A stretch of DNA of 36,442 nt from an uncultured bacterium (lineage in GTDB: Bacteria > JAAXHH01): assembly GCA_913051705.1 (NCBI GenBank), contig CAJXCW010000017.1:1-36442 (forward strand). The letters are read 5' to 3'. A program made the translations under genes and the position numbers. The notes under the pieces are model-generated. The model was not told the origin of the DNA. It saw nothing but the letters and a program-made list of their open reading frames with translations, and searched no databases. This document shows positions 23,908-32,564 of the stretch, one piece after another; position 1 is the first letter of the stretch, and the number at the start of each line of letters is the position of its first letter.

Positions 23908-24889
23908 TCGTGAAATCACGTATGGCGAAGCCGTTCGCGAAGCGATTGCTGAAGAAATGAGGTTGGATGATAGCGTCTTTTTCATGGGCGAAGATGTGGC
24001 TGTTGCCGGCGGTGTATTTAAAGTAACCGTTGGCTTGCTCGATGAATTCGGTCCAGGCCGGGTTCTCGATACGCCCATATCTGAAGCCGGTATCATGGGT
24101 ACCGGCGTTGGCGCCGCCCTCACCGGTATGCGTCCCATCGTTGAGATCATGTTTGGTGACTTCATCCCTATTGCCATGGATCAGATCGTTAATCAGGCCG
24201 CCAAAATGTGTTATATGACCGGTGGTCAGGCGAAGGTTCCCCTGACGATACGAACCACCATCGGCGCCGGGCGCTCATCGGCCGCACAGCACTCACAGAG
24301 TCTGCACGCCTGGCTGTCGCATATTCCCGGCATAAAAGTGGCGATCCCCTCTACGCCGGCTGATTTAAAGGGTTTGCTCAAAACGGCTATTCGGGATGAC
24401 AATCCCACGGTGATATATGAAGATAAAATGATGTACAGTCTCAAAGGAGATGTGCCGGAAGGTGACGACTTTACCATTCCCTTTGGTGTGGCAGATATAA
24501 AACGGGTAGGAACGGATGTATCCCTTGTGGCGACGTCCAGTATGGTCCATACCGCTCTGAATGCCGCGAAAATCCTGGAGAAAGAGGGCATCAGTGTCGA
24601 AGTGGTGGACCCACGTTCTTTATCACCGCTGGACAAGGATACGATTATTCAATCCGTGATAAAAACCAGCCGGGCTGTCGTCATCGACGAGGCGTATCAG
24701 AGCTACGGTATCACAGGCGAATTGGCGTCTATCATCCATGATGAAGCCTTTGACTATCTTGACGCCCCCGTCAAACGAATCGGGGCGATGGATGTCCCGG
24801 TCCCGTTCAGCCCAGGTTTAGAGCCGTCGACCATCCCGGATGAAGAAAAAATAGTAAAAACGGTGCAGAGTCTTTTCCGGGATGTGTAA
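23894..24889 (+). CDS. pdhB: Pyruvate/acetoin dehydrogenase E1 component, beta subunit
   Basis: A 331-aa E1-beta subunit (transketolase-like) that completes the alpha2-beta2 E1. Typical segments are REITYGEAVREAIAEEM, FFMGEDVAVAGGVFKVT (the ThDP-activating glutamate lies in GED), DTPISEAGIMGTGVGAALTGMRPIVEIMFGDF, the cation site near MCYMTGGQAKVPL, and QSLHAWLSHIPGIKVAIPSTPADLKGLL. The C-terminal domain has VEVVDPRSLSPLD and DVPVPFSPGLE. It starts inside the end of the alpha gene (ATG 23894; a second ATG two codons later), a standard coupled arrangement. After it come a GGGTGTC/GACACCC hairpin and a symporter gene rather than E2. Confidence 0.93.
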   Translation: MSMSSREITYGEAVREAIAEEMRLDDSVFFMGEDVAVAGGVFKVTVGLLDEFGPGRVLDTPISEAGIMGTGVGAALTGMRPIVEIMFGDFIPIAMDQIVNQAAKMCYMTGGQAKVPLTIRTTIGAGRSSAAQHSQSLHAWLSHIPGIKVAIPSTPADLKGLLKTAIRDDNPTVIYEDKMMYSLKGDVPEGDDFTIPFGVADIKRVGTDVSLVATSSMVHTALNAAKILEKEGISVEVVDPRSLSPLDKDTIIQSVIKTSRAVVIDEAYQSYGITGELASIIHDEAFDYLDAPVKRIGAMDVPVPFSPGLEPSTIPDEEKIVKTVQSLFRDV

Positions 24890-24906
24890 ATGAGCCATTA
24901 TAACAT

Positions 24907-24927
24907 GGGGTGTCGTGCTGACACCCT
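24907..24927 (+). terminator. Hairpin after pdhB
   Basis: GGGTGTC (24908-24914), loop GTGCT, GACACCC (24920-24926): a perfect seven-pair stem 18 bp after the pdhB stop. No U-run follows, so it may be an RNA-stabilising hairpin or a partial terminator before the symporter gene. Confidence 0.45.
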
Positions 24928-24962
24928 GATCATTCTCAAACACCAATTCGGAGTGTAATCAT

Positions 24963-26273
24963 ATGCTTAAACTGCCATTACACTGGCAGATCGTCATCGG
25001 ACTTATTCTGGGTGTTTTTTATGGTATCCTATCCGCCTCCATGGGGTGGAGCCAATTCACGGTCGATTGGATCGTACCCATAGGCGATATCTTCCTTAAC
25101 CTGCTTAAGTTGATCGCCGTACCACTCGTCCTTGGTTCCTTGATCATGGGGATTGCTTCTCTGTCCGATGTTAAAAAGCTATCCCGCATTGGCGGCAAAA
25201 CCATCTGTATTTATATTGTCACCACAGCGATTGCCGTTACGCTCGGATTAGTTCTTGTCAATGCACTCGAACCGGGCAAGAATGTCCCGCAGGATCTCCA
25301 GCAAAAATTACAGGAGACCTATCAGGCTGATGCCCAGGTGGGTATGGATCGGGCAGCGAGTGCAAAAGAACGTGGGCCATTACAGGTATTCGTGGATATG
25401 GTACCGGACAACATATTCAGTGCGGTCGGCAATAACCGCAATATGCTGCAGGTGGTCTTCTTTGCCATCCTCTTCGGCATCGCCCTTGTATTGATTCCAC
25501 AGGAAAAGGGAAAACCGATCGTTGATCTATTTGATGGGTTGACCTTTGCTATTATCAAAATTGTGAATCTCGTCATGATCATCGCGCCGATCGGTGTATT
25601 TGCTTTGATTACCAAGACGATCGATCAAGTGGCTAAAGATGATCTCAGTGCCGTGGGTGAACTCCTTGGTGCTCTGGGATTCTATTGCGTGGTGGTGATC
25701 CTGGGGCTGGTTATTCATGGCCTGGTGGTCTATCCCATCCTTCTTAAAATTTTTACCTCTATGCCGCTTACCAGATTTTACCGTGGTATCGCCCCGGCAC
25801 AACTGCTTGCTTTCTCCTCCAGTTCGAGCGGGGCCACCCTGCCGGTAACCATGGAAATGTGTGAGAAAAATCTCGGCGTATCTGAGGAAGTCTCGTCCTT
25901 TGTTTTACCGTTGGGCGCTACCATTAATATGGACGGCACTGCTCTTTATCAGGCCGTCGCCGCAGTTTTTATCGCCCAGGCGCTCGGCCTCGAGCTCGAT
26001 CTGACCGCCCAGCTTCAGATTATCCTTACGGCTGTTCTGGCTTCGATCGGCACGGCTGCCGTGCCGGGCGCCGGTATTATCATGCTGGTGATCATTCTGG
26101 AAACTGTGGGCGTACCCACCGCCGGCATCGCCCTTATTCTGGGCGTTGATCGCATATTAGACATGTGCCGCACCGCCCTCAACGTCACCGGCGATGCCGC
26201 CGTAGCCACCTCGGTCGCTTCGATGGAAGGTCAGTTGAATCTCGAGTTGGAAGAACCTGCGGTTGACGTGTAA
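24963..26273 (+). CDS. Dicarboxylate/amino acid:cation symporter (DAACS, GltP-like)
   Basis: A 436-aa inner-membrane symporter of the glutamate/aspartate/C4-dicarboxylate family that uses a Na+ or H+ gradient. The re-entrant loop HP1 has the serine-rich SSSSGATLPVT, helix 7 carries the cation-site motif GATINMDGTALYQ, HP2 has AAVPGAGI, and helix 8 reads DRILDMCRTALNVTGDAAVAT with the substrate-binding Asp and Asn. Length and helix pattern are normal. The Arg after the DMC motif favours an acidic amino acid or dicarboxylate, but the exact substrate cannot be read. It starts about 70 bp after pdhB behind GGAGTG; a hairpin separates the two, so coexpression is uncertain. Confidence 0.92.
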   Translation: MLKLPLHWQIVIGLILGVFYGILSASMGWSQFTVDWIVPIGDIFLNLLKLIAVPLVLGSLIMGIASLSDVKKLSRIGGKTICIYIVTTAIAVTLGLVLVNALEPGKNVPQDLQQKLQETYQADAQVGMDRAASAKERGPLQVFVDMVPDNIFSAVGNNRNMLQVVFFAILFGIALVLIPQEKGKPIVDLFDGLTFAIIKIVNLVMIIAPIGVFALITKTIDQVAKDDLSAVGELLGALGFYCVVVILGLVIHGLVVYPILLKIFTSMPLTRFYRGIAPAQLLAFSSSSSGATLPVTMEMCEKNLGVSEEVSSFVLPLGATINMDGTALYQAVAAVFIAQALGLELDLTAQLQIILTAVLASIGTAAVPGAGIIMLVIILETVGVPTAGIALILGVDRILDMCRTALNVTGDAAVATSVASMEGQLNLELEEPAVDV

Positions 26274-26300
26274 GCGGCTATCGCCCGTCCCTTATTTCGC

Positions 26301-26329
26301 TTGACAAAACGTGTTTTTTTCAATAATAT
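26301..26329 (+). promoter_or_regulatory. Near-consensus sigma70 promoter of the ABC exporter pair
   Basis: TTGACA (26301-26306), exactly 17 bp, TAATAT (26324-26329): perfect -35 and five of six at -10, about 65 bp before the first ABC gene. Confidence 0.8.
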
Positions 26330-26395
26330 AAGGGCGTTTTAATGGTTCTGGATAGATAGTTTCTGCACGCGCAACGCCCCTCCGAAGAAGGATGT

Positions 26396-28168
26396 ATGCA
26401 AAGCGACTGGCGACGCCTCCTCGCCTACATTAGACCGTATCGGTCCAGAGTTATCTTCGGTACCTGCTTCACTTTATTGCTTTCCTTAAGTAACCTGCCG
26501 CTTCCCCTCATCATGCAGTACTTTATCGATGAGGTCCTCATTGCCGGGCAGTGGGCGCAACTCAATCTCATCCTGATGATGATCCTCGGCCTGCACGTCG
26601 TCCGCGGGCTTTTTTCGTTTTTTCAGACCTATACGATTACCTACCTGGGTCAGCGCCTTGTCCTCGATTTACGCCACCTTTTGTTTGACCATCTTCAGAA
26701 ATTATCCCTGAGCTACTATGATAAAAAGCAGACAGGGAAAATCATGTCCCGGGTTATGGATGATGTGACGAGTATTCAAAGTATGTTATCCAGTCAGGTC
26801 ATTCGGGCCTTTACAGATTTTGTGACTCTATTTGTTGTCGTTGGCTTGCTCTTTTATAAAAATTGGGCGCTGGCGTTGATGAGTATTTCCGTCGTACCGT
26901 TTTATATTGCCAATCGTCAATATTTCAAACCCAAAATAAGATCGATATCTCGAGACATTCGAGAAAGCTGGGATCATATCTTCGGTAGTGTCCAGGAAAC
27001 GATGGCCGGCGTTTATGTGGTAAAAGCGTTCTCCCAGGAAGAAAGGGAAACACACGAATTTGAATTGTCTACATGGGATAACACAGAACTTTCCATGGGC
27101 CGTCAGTTCATGGCCGTCAAATTTTCTGCTATAGCAGGCATCATCAGCGGGTTGGGGACGTCACTTGTGCTCTGGTACGGTGGATATACGGCTGTCCAGG
27201 GTACCATGACGATAGGTGAATTGATGGCCTTTTACGGATTGGTGGGGTTTCTGTATGGTCCGGCCGTTAGACTGGCGACCCTGAGCGCCAACATCCAGGA
27301 GAGCCTGGTCTCTGTAGAGCGGGTGTTCGAAATTCTGGATACGAAACCCGATGTAGAGGACGATGGCATAAGTCGATTACCGCGGATCAAGGGTCATGTG
27401 GAATTTCGTGACGTCTGCTTCGGGTACAGCCCGGATCAGTTTGTTCTGGATACCATCAACCTGGATGTGAAACCAGGCATGACCGTGGCTCTTGTAGGCC
27501 ATACGGGTTGTGGCAAGACCACGCTGGTTAATATTATCCCCAGGTTTTACGACCCGATACTCGGCTCTGTATTTATTGATGATTATGATACCCGGGATGT
27601 GCGTATCGAATCTCTTCGTGAGCAGATAGGGATCGTATTGCAGGAATCCGTCTTATTCGATGAAACAATACGAAATAATATAGCCTATGGAAAAATGGAT
27701 GCCTCGGATGGTGAAGTGGAACATGCGGCGCAGGTCGCCAATATTCATGATTATATCATCTCCCTGCCGGATGGATATGACACCCGTCTCGGAGATGAAG
27801 GCATGATCCTCTCCGGCGGTCAGAAGCAACGCATTGCCATCGCCCGGGCGATTGTGGCGGATCCCCGTATATTGATTATGGATGAAGCGACCTCCGCGCT
27901 TGATTCCGAATCGGAAAGCTTGATTCAAGAGGCGTTGAAAAACGTAAGAAAAAACCGAACCAGCTTTGTCATCGCACACCGGTTTTCTACCATCCTGGAT
28001 GCCGATCTGATCGTCGTCATGGATCAAGGTAAAATAATAGAGACGGGAACCCATGAAACTCTGCTGCAACGGAACGGTTTGTACGCCATACTGTATGAAG
28101 AGCAATTTAAAAAATCCTTGAACGGCAGCGCGTCTGATAAATCACAGGTTTTGGAAACCAATGCTTAA
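26396..28168 (+). CDS. ABC exporter half-transporter, first of a pair (catalytic Glu intact)
   Basis: A 590-aa MsbA/LmrA-type half-transporter. The N-terminal six-helix domain (about 1-310) includes YYDKKQTGKIMSRVMDDV. It is followed by a nucleotide-binding domain with Walker A GHTGCGKTT, Q-loop VLQES, signature LSGGQKQR, Walker B ILIMDEATSALD (catalytic E497) and switch histidine in IAHRFST. These proteins export lipids, peptides or drugs; the substrate is unknown. The next gene encodes a similar half with a changed Walker B, suggesting the two form a heterodimer with this one supplying the competent glutamate. The ATG follows GAAGAAGGATGT. A strong promoter precedes it. Confidence 0.93.
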   Translation: MQSDWRRLLAYIRPYRSRVIFGTCFTLLLSLSNLPLPLIMQYFIDEVLIAGQWAQLNLILMMILGLHVVRGLFSFFQTYTITYLGQRLVLDLRHLLFDHLQKLSLSYYDKKQTGKIMSRVMDDVTSIQSMLSSQVIRAFTDFVTLFVVVGLLFYKNWALALMSISVVPFYIANRQYFKPKIRSISRDIRESWDHIFGSVQETMAGVYVVKAFSQEERETHEFELSTWDNTELSMGRQFMAVKFSAIAGIISGLGTSLVLWYGGYTAVQGTMTIGELMAFYGLVGFLYGPAVRLATLSANIQESLVSVERVFEILDTKPDVEDDGISRLPRIKGHVEFRDVCFGYSPDQFVLDTINLDVKPGMTVALVGHTGCGKTTLVNIIPRFYDPILGSVFIDDYDTRDVRIESLREQIGIVLQESVLFDETIRNNIAYGKMDASDGEVEHAAQVANIHDYIISLPDGYDTRLGDEGMILSGGQKQRIAIARAIVADPRILIMDEATSALDSESESLIQEALKNVRKNRTSFVIAHRFSTILDADLIVVMDQGKIIETGTHETLLQRNGLYAILYEEQFKKSLNGSASDKSQVLETNA

Positions 28169-28182
28169 TTATTGATCCTGAG

Positions 28183-28204
28183 GGTCCACGGCGTGCCGTG
28201 GACC
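28183..28204. repeat. Perfect hairpin between the two ABC genes
   Basis: GGTCCACGG (28183-28191), loop CGTG, CCGTGGACC (28196-28204): nine pairs. It lies in the 62-bp gap of the ABC gene pair with no T-run after it. It may adjust the ratio of the two subunits by stabilising or attenuating mRNA, or be a dispersed palindromic element. Confidence 0.75.
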
Positions 28205-28205
28205 T

Positions 28206-28222
28206 ACTCGGAACTCGGAACT
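28206..28222. repeat. Heptad repeat, 17 bp ACTCGGA type
   Basis: ACTCGGAACTCGGAACT, period seven, directly after the hairpin. The identical 17-mer is at 31166-31182, and degenerate inverse copies are at 29976-29992 and 30013-30029. Confidence 0.85.
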
Positions 28223-28230
28223 ACTTAACC

Positions 28231-29976
28231 ATGCCCAATAACTTTATTCGTCTCTTAAACACCTTCGTAAAACCGTTCTGGCCGTGGCTGATTTTATCTG
28301 CTTTTTTAACCCTCTTGACTACGATTTCCACGCTCCCTTTGCCCTGGATTATCCAATATTTAATTGACGATGTGATCGGCAATAAAACCGGGGATCTGAT
28401 GTATGTATTGTTTCTGACCCTTGCCGTAACCATTGGAAGTCGCGGTATTATGATGGCGCACCAGTACGTGGTCACTTTTCTGGGGCAATGCGTTAAATTT
28501 CATATCCGGCATGCGCTGGTTGCCCATTTACATCGCCTGTCCATGAGCTATTTTGATCAGACGCAAACCGGTAAACTGATGTCCCGGATCATCAGTGATG
28601 GTTATGCGATACAACAAATGCTCAGCAGCGGCATGGTCAATATTTTTACTGATTTTCTGACGCTGATCGTCATCATTACCGTGTTGTTTTATATTCATAT
28701 CAAACTGGCGCTGATCACGATCCTGGTGTTGCCGTGCTACGCGATAACGCATAAAGCGTTTGCCGGGCGGATGCGCAAAACCAGCAAAAAGGTACGACGA
28801 AAAACAGACGAGGTGATGGCCAACCTTGAGGGGTCTATTTCCGGGGTACGGGTGGTAAAATCTTTCGTCAAGGAGCGATACGAATCTGATCAATTCAAGA
28901 AAAAAGTAACGCAGCATTTCAAGCTGAATATGACTCAGAACGTTCAGGGTACGCTCTGGAATGCTATTGCTGCGCTGGTCAGCGGCGTAGGCGGGGCATT
29001 CGTTCTCTGGTATGGCGGTTATCTGATACAGGCGGAGGAATTAACGATAGGCGTCCTGCTTGCATTTTATGCCTACACGGCCTATGTGTTTGATCCCATA
29101 GTGAACCTTATTTCGATCAATGTAACCATTCAAAGGGCTAATGCCGCTATCGACCGATTATTTGAAACCCTCGATACGGAACCTTTGATCCGTGATGAAC
29201 CCGGAGCCATTGCTCTGCCGGCCGGCGGCGGCCATGTACAGTTCGAAGAGGTGACCTTCGGCTACAGCCATCTGGCGCCGATCTTACATCAGATCTCGAT
29301 GGATGTGGGGCCGGGTATGAAGGTGGGGATTGTAGGGCCCAGCGGGGCGGGTAAATCTACGCTGGTTAAACTGATCCCTCGGTTATATGATGTCGATGCC
29401 GGGGGGATATCTATCGATGGACGGGATATCCGCCATCTTCAGCTGTCGTCCATACGAAGTCGTATTGGTATGGTACCGCAGGAAAGCACCTTGTTCTCTG
29501 CAACCCTGGCGGATAATATTCGTTACGGCCGGTTAGATGCTTCAGATGAGGAAGTGGAAGACGTGGCCAGAGCCGCCAACATTCATGATTTCATCATGAC
29601 GCTTCCTGACGGATACAACACGCGCCTTGGAGAGCAGGGTGTCAAACTATCCGGCGGCCAGAAACAACGGGTGGCCATTGCACGAGCTTTATTGACCGAC
29701 CCGCAAATTCTGATTCTCGACGACTGTACCTCTTCCCTCGATTCCCAGACAGAAGCCAAAATACAGACGACCCTTCACCATGTCCTGAAAGACCGAACGG
29801 GATTTATTGTGGCCCATCGACTATCGAGTGTGGCGCTCTGCGATCGGATTTATGTCCTGGAGGCAGGCAGAATCGTCGAGCAAGGTTCCCATGATGAACT
29901 GCTCCGCACGGGGCAGATATACAGTCGTATGCATGAACAGCAATATCGCGGAGACATGGAAATGGTTCATGGGTAA
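28231..29976 (+). CDS. ABC exporter half-transporter, second of a pair (Walker B Glu replaced by Asp)
   Basis: A 581-aa half-transporter homologous to the preceding one, with six membrane helices (about 1-310, including SMSYFDQTQTGKLMSRI) and a nucleotide-binding domain: Walker A GPSGAGKST, Q-loop VPQES, signature LSGGQKQR, switch histidine VAHRLSS. Walker B reads ILILDDCTSSLD, so the catalytic glutamate is aspartate (D498). This is the mark of the degenerate site in heterodimeric exporters such as TM287/288. Translation probably starts at ATG 28231; the frame is open to GTG 28198, but that stretch is hairpin and heptad repeat. No strong ribosome site is visible. The stop codon touches another copy of the heptad repeat. 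Confidence 0.92.
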   Translation: MPNNFIRLLNTFVKPFWPWLILSAFLTLLTTISTLPLPWIIQYLIDDVIGNKTGDLMYVLFLTLAVTIGSRGIMMAHQYVVTFLGQCVKFHIRHALVAHLHRLSMSYFDQTQTGKLMSRIISDGYAIQQMLSSGMVNIFTDFLTLIVIITVLFYIHIKLALITILVLPCYAITHKAFAGRMRKTSKKVRRKTDEVMANLEGSISGVRVVKSFVKERYESDQFKKKVTQHFKLNMTQNVQGTLWNAIAALVSGVGGAFVLWYGGYLIQAEELTIGVLLAFYAYTAYVFDPIVNLISINVTIQRANAAIDRLFETLDTEPLIRDEPGAIALPAGGGHVQFEEVTFGYSHLAPILHQISMDVGPGMKVGIVGPSGAGKSTLVKLIPRLYDVDAGGISIDGRDIRHLQLSSIRSRIGMVPQESTLFSATLADNIRYGRLDASDEEVEDVARAANIHDFIMTLPDGYNTRLGEQGVKLSGGQKQRVAIARALLTDPQILILDDCTSSLDSQTEAKIQTTLHHVLKDRTGFIVAHRLSSVALCDRIYVLEAGRIVEQGSHDELLRTGQIYSRMHEQQYRGDMEMVHG

Positions 29977-30029
29977 GTTCTGAGTTCTGAGTATGATTTA
30001 GAATTTCAATTGCTCTGAACTCGGAACTT
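29975..30029. terminator. Heptad-built inverted repeat between convergent genes
   Basis: AAGTTCTGAGTTCTGAG (29975-29991) and CTCTGAACTCGGAACTT (30013-30029) pair at 15 of 17 positions plus one wobble around a 21-nt loop. It begins at the ABC stop codon and ends 3 bp before the end of the facing dehydratase gene, so it could terminate both transcripts. Each arm is a pair of seven-base repeats. Confidence 0.65.
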
Positions 30030-30031
30030 GA

Positions 30032-31105
30032 TTATCTAGCCCAATCCAATCCTAATTCCGCGGCCCGGTCATCATACCGGTCTAAGAGACGCATATTGAG
30101 TTCATCCAAGTCTTCTTCGCGCCATCCCCGATACCATTCCATCGTATCCTGTAAGGTTTCATCAAGCGTATAAACCGGGGACCAGTTGAGTACACTTTCG
30201 GCCTTTTCCCATGAGAGGGTCTGTTTGGGTATTTCAGGGAAAGGTTCAACTGGCGGCGTATGTTGCCAGGTGATGTTCTGGCCCCAGAGCGTACACAATC
30301 GGGTAGCCAGATCATCATTGCCGATATCGTGTTCGCGGGGACCGAAGTTGAACGCGCCGCCGCTGATGCGGTCCTGATCTAAAGCCGCTCCCAGCGTCAG
30401 ATAGCCACTTACTGCATCCAGGACGTAAAAATAGTCCCGCACCATATGTGGATTATGAATGTCGGGCGACCGACCATCATAAAAAGCCGCAACGCAATCT
30501 ACCACGATACGACCGGCAGACCAGTCCCCGCCACCTATAATGTTACCGCACCGCACAATACCGCCGTGGATCCCTGCCCCTTTATAATAATTGGTGATCC
30601 AGGCCTGGGTGATCAGGTCTGCTGCGCTTTTGGATACGCTGTAAATATCCTCCCCGTGCAGGCGATCCTCTTCGACATATAGGGCGCCGCCCTTGTCGCC
30701 GTACGCCTTGTCTGAGGTCGCCACCACACACCGTTCCACTGAGGGCGCATGCCGAATGGCCTCCAGGACAACCGCCGTCCCCATGATATTGGACTCAATC
30801 GTTTCAAGAGGGTTCTGGTAGGCGATTTTAACGATAGGCTGGGCTGCAAGGTGAAACACCACCTCAACCTGGTAATCTGTAAGCAGCTTCAGCATCAAGG
30901 CCGAATCACGGGTATCTCCCTGAACAAAAGTAGTCACCTGATCCAAACCCGACATGATAAAGTTCGATTTCGAGCGCCGGTCCTTATCGAGCCCGATAAC
31001 CGCTTTTGCGCCTGCTTTCAGAAGAGATATCGTCAACCAGGTCCCTTTAAATCCCGCAACGCCGGTAACAAGCACCGTCTTGCCTTCGTAATATCCGTTA
31101 TACAT
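30032..31105 (-). CDS. rfbG: CDP-glucose 4,6-dehydratase-like NDP-sugar enzyme
   Basis: A 357-aa extended short-chain dehydrogenase. The nucleotide site is TGVAGFKGTW, the family's GxTGFKGxW with T replaced by A. The catalytic pair is YSVSK preceded by VVATSDKAYGD. CGNIIGGGDWSAGRIVVD and the later NFGP..HDIG are typical of RfbG, which converts CDP-glucose to CDP-4-keto-6-deoxyglucose for 3,6-dideoxyhexoses of surface polysaccharides. HLAAQPIVKIAYQNPLETIESNIMGT also fits that group. No cytidylyltransferase (RfbF) or later pathway gene lies nearby, which is unusual because rfbFGHC normally cluster; a GDP-mannose or related dehydratase is a weaker alternative. ATG 31105 is preferred over GTG 31111. 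Confidence 0.8.
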   Translation of the reverse strand: MYNGYYEGKTVLVTGVAGFKGTWLTISLLKAGAKAVIGLDKDRRSKSNFIMSGLDQVTTFVQGDTRDSALMLKLLTDYQVEVVFHLAAQPIVKIAYQNPLETIESNIMGTAVVLEAIRHAPSVERCVVATSDKAYGDKGGALYVEEDRLHGEDIYSVSKSAADLITQAWITNYYKGAGIHGGIVRCGNIIGGGDWSAGRIVVDCVAAFYDGRSPDIHNPHMVRDYFYVLDAVSGYLTLGAALDQDRISGGAFNFGPREHDIGNDDLATRLCTLWGQNITWQHTPPVEPFPEIPKQTLSWEKAESVLNWSPVYTLDETLQDTMEWYRGWREEDLDELNMRLLDRYDDRAAELGLDWAR

Positions 31106-31146
31106 GATCACATCTTTTCTGTTATGGATGGATTGTCATGCCCTCC

Positions 31147-31199
31147 CACGCTTCACTTTCTTTCTACTCGGAACTCGGAACTTTCTTTCACGCTTCACT
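31147..31199. repeat. Composite repeat: direct copies of CACGCTTCACT around ACTCGGA heptads
   Basis: CACGCTTCACT occurs at 31147-31157 and 31189-31199, each next to ACTTTCTTTC, and encloses ACTCGGAACTCGGAACT (31166-31182). The second direct copy contains the stop codon and last two codons of the M20 peptidase gene. Confidence 0.8.
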
Positions 31200-32564
31200 A
31201 TCTTTACTGTATTCCTGATAAAACCAGGCCGCGCTTATAATTCCCCGATAAAAATTCTTCAGGTTGAACTTTTCATTGGGGGCGTGTGCATCACAATCGG
31301 GCAGGCCGAAGCCCATCAAGACCGTAGGAAGCCCCAGTCGTTCTTGAAAGGTAGCGACAACCGGGATACTGCCGCCCTCCCGAATATATACAGGAGAAAT
31401 TCCGAACCCCTGCGTGATCGCCTGATCCGCAGCTTTTACGGCCGGATGGTCTCTGGGGGTAAGGATGGGTTTACCCGTACCATGGCGCAGTATGTTAATC
31501 TTGACGGAGGAGGGCGCCAGTTTTTCAACATACACTTCAAACGCCTGAGCAATGACTTCAGGATCCTGGTTCGGGACCAGGCGCATACTGACCTTGGCCA
31601 TGCCTTTAGAGGCGATCACGGTTTTTGACCCCTCACCGGTGAATCCGCCCAACAGACCATTCACATCCAGGGTAGGCCGCGCCCAGATGCGTTCTAAGGT
31701 CGAATAGCCCTTTTCGCCCTTTAACTCAGCCACGCCCAATCGTTCCGCATACTCATCCTCACTGAAAGCCAACGCGGTAAAAGCAGCGCGCTCCGTATCT
31801 GTTAACGGCACGATGTCGTCGTAAAAACCGGGAATGGTAATACGCCCGTCCGAATCGATCATTTCGGCAATAATGTCGGATAAGATATTAAGCGGATTAG
31901 CCACTGAACCACCATATCCACCTGAATGTAAATCCTTATTCGGCCCTTCGATCTGAATCTCCATATAGACCAGGCCACGTAATCCATATCCGATGGCAGG
32001 CCGTTCATAATCGTACATGGTCGTATCGGAAATCATCACCACATCCGCCGTTAAATCCTCTTTGTGTTTCTCAATATATTCGTCAAGATGCGCACTGGCT
32101 ACTTCCTCTTCCCCTTCGATGAGCATCTTGACGTTGACCGGAAGTCGGCCGTGTTGCTCAAGATGCGCTTCAAGCGCCTTGACATGCAGCCAGACCTGGC
32201 CCTTGTCGTCGGTCGATCCGCGGGCAAAGAGATTACCGTCTCGTATCGTTGGATCAAAAGGATCGCTTTCCCACAGATCAAACGGTTCTGCCGGCTGGAC
32301 ATCATAGTGGCCGTACATCAACACGGTCGGCTGTCCGGGGGCTTCGAGCCATTCGGCATACACAATAGGATGCCCGGCCGTTGGTACGACATCTACGCGT
32401 TTCATACCGATCCGGCGGAGTTCGTTTGCCAGATATTCAGCGCAATGTAACACATCCGTCTTATGATGCGGATGCGTACTCACACTCGGTATGCGTAAAA
32501 AGTCCTTCAGGCCTTCCAGCGCCTGATCGTGGTTGGCCTCTAAATAAGATAGAACGCGGTCCAT
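31188..32564 (-). CDS. M20-family metallopeptidase (dipeptidase/ArgE-DapE-CPG2 type)
   Basis: A 458-aa di-zinc hydrolase. Metal and catalytic motifs are H86YDVQP, D119 in STDDKG (bridging aspartate), the acid-base glutamate in LIEGEEEV (about 152-154), the aspartate of VMISDT, and a final histidine in DAHAPNEKF. The insert GYGLRGLVYMEIQIEGPNKDLHSGGYGG is the dimerisation domain typical of cytosolic carnosinase-like dipeptidases, so cleavage of dipeptides is most likely, although N-acyl amino acids are possible. No signal peptide is seen. The ATG lacks a good ribosome site; a possible promoter lies at 32657-32685. The stop codon lies in a direct repeat. Confidence 0.9.
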   Translation of the reverse strand: MDRVLSYLEANHDQALEGLKDFLRIPSVSTHPHHKTDVLHCAEYLANELRRIGMKRVDVVPTAGHPIVYAEWLEAPGQPTVLMYGHYDVQPAEPFDLWESDPFDPTIRDGNLFARGSTDDKGQVWLHVKALEAHLEQHGRLPVNVKMLIEGEEEVASAHLDEYIEKHKEDLTADVVMISDTTMYDYERPAIGYGLRGLVYMEIQIEGPNKDLHSGGYGGSVANPLNILSDIIAEMIDSDGRITIPGFYDDIVPLTDTERAAFTALAFSEDEYAERLGVAELKGEKGYSTLERIWARPTLDVNGLLGGFTGEGSKTVIASKGMAKVSMRLVPNQDPEVIAQAFEVYVEKLAPSSVKINILRHGTGKPILTPRDHPAVKAADQAITQGFGISPVYIREGGSIPVVATFQERLGLPTVLMGFGLPDCDAHAPNEKFNLKNFYRGIISAAWFYQEYSKDSEA

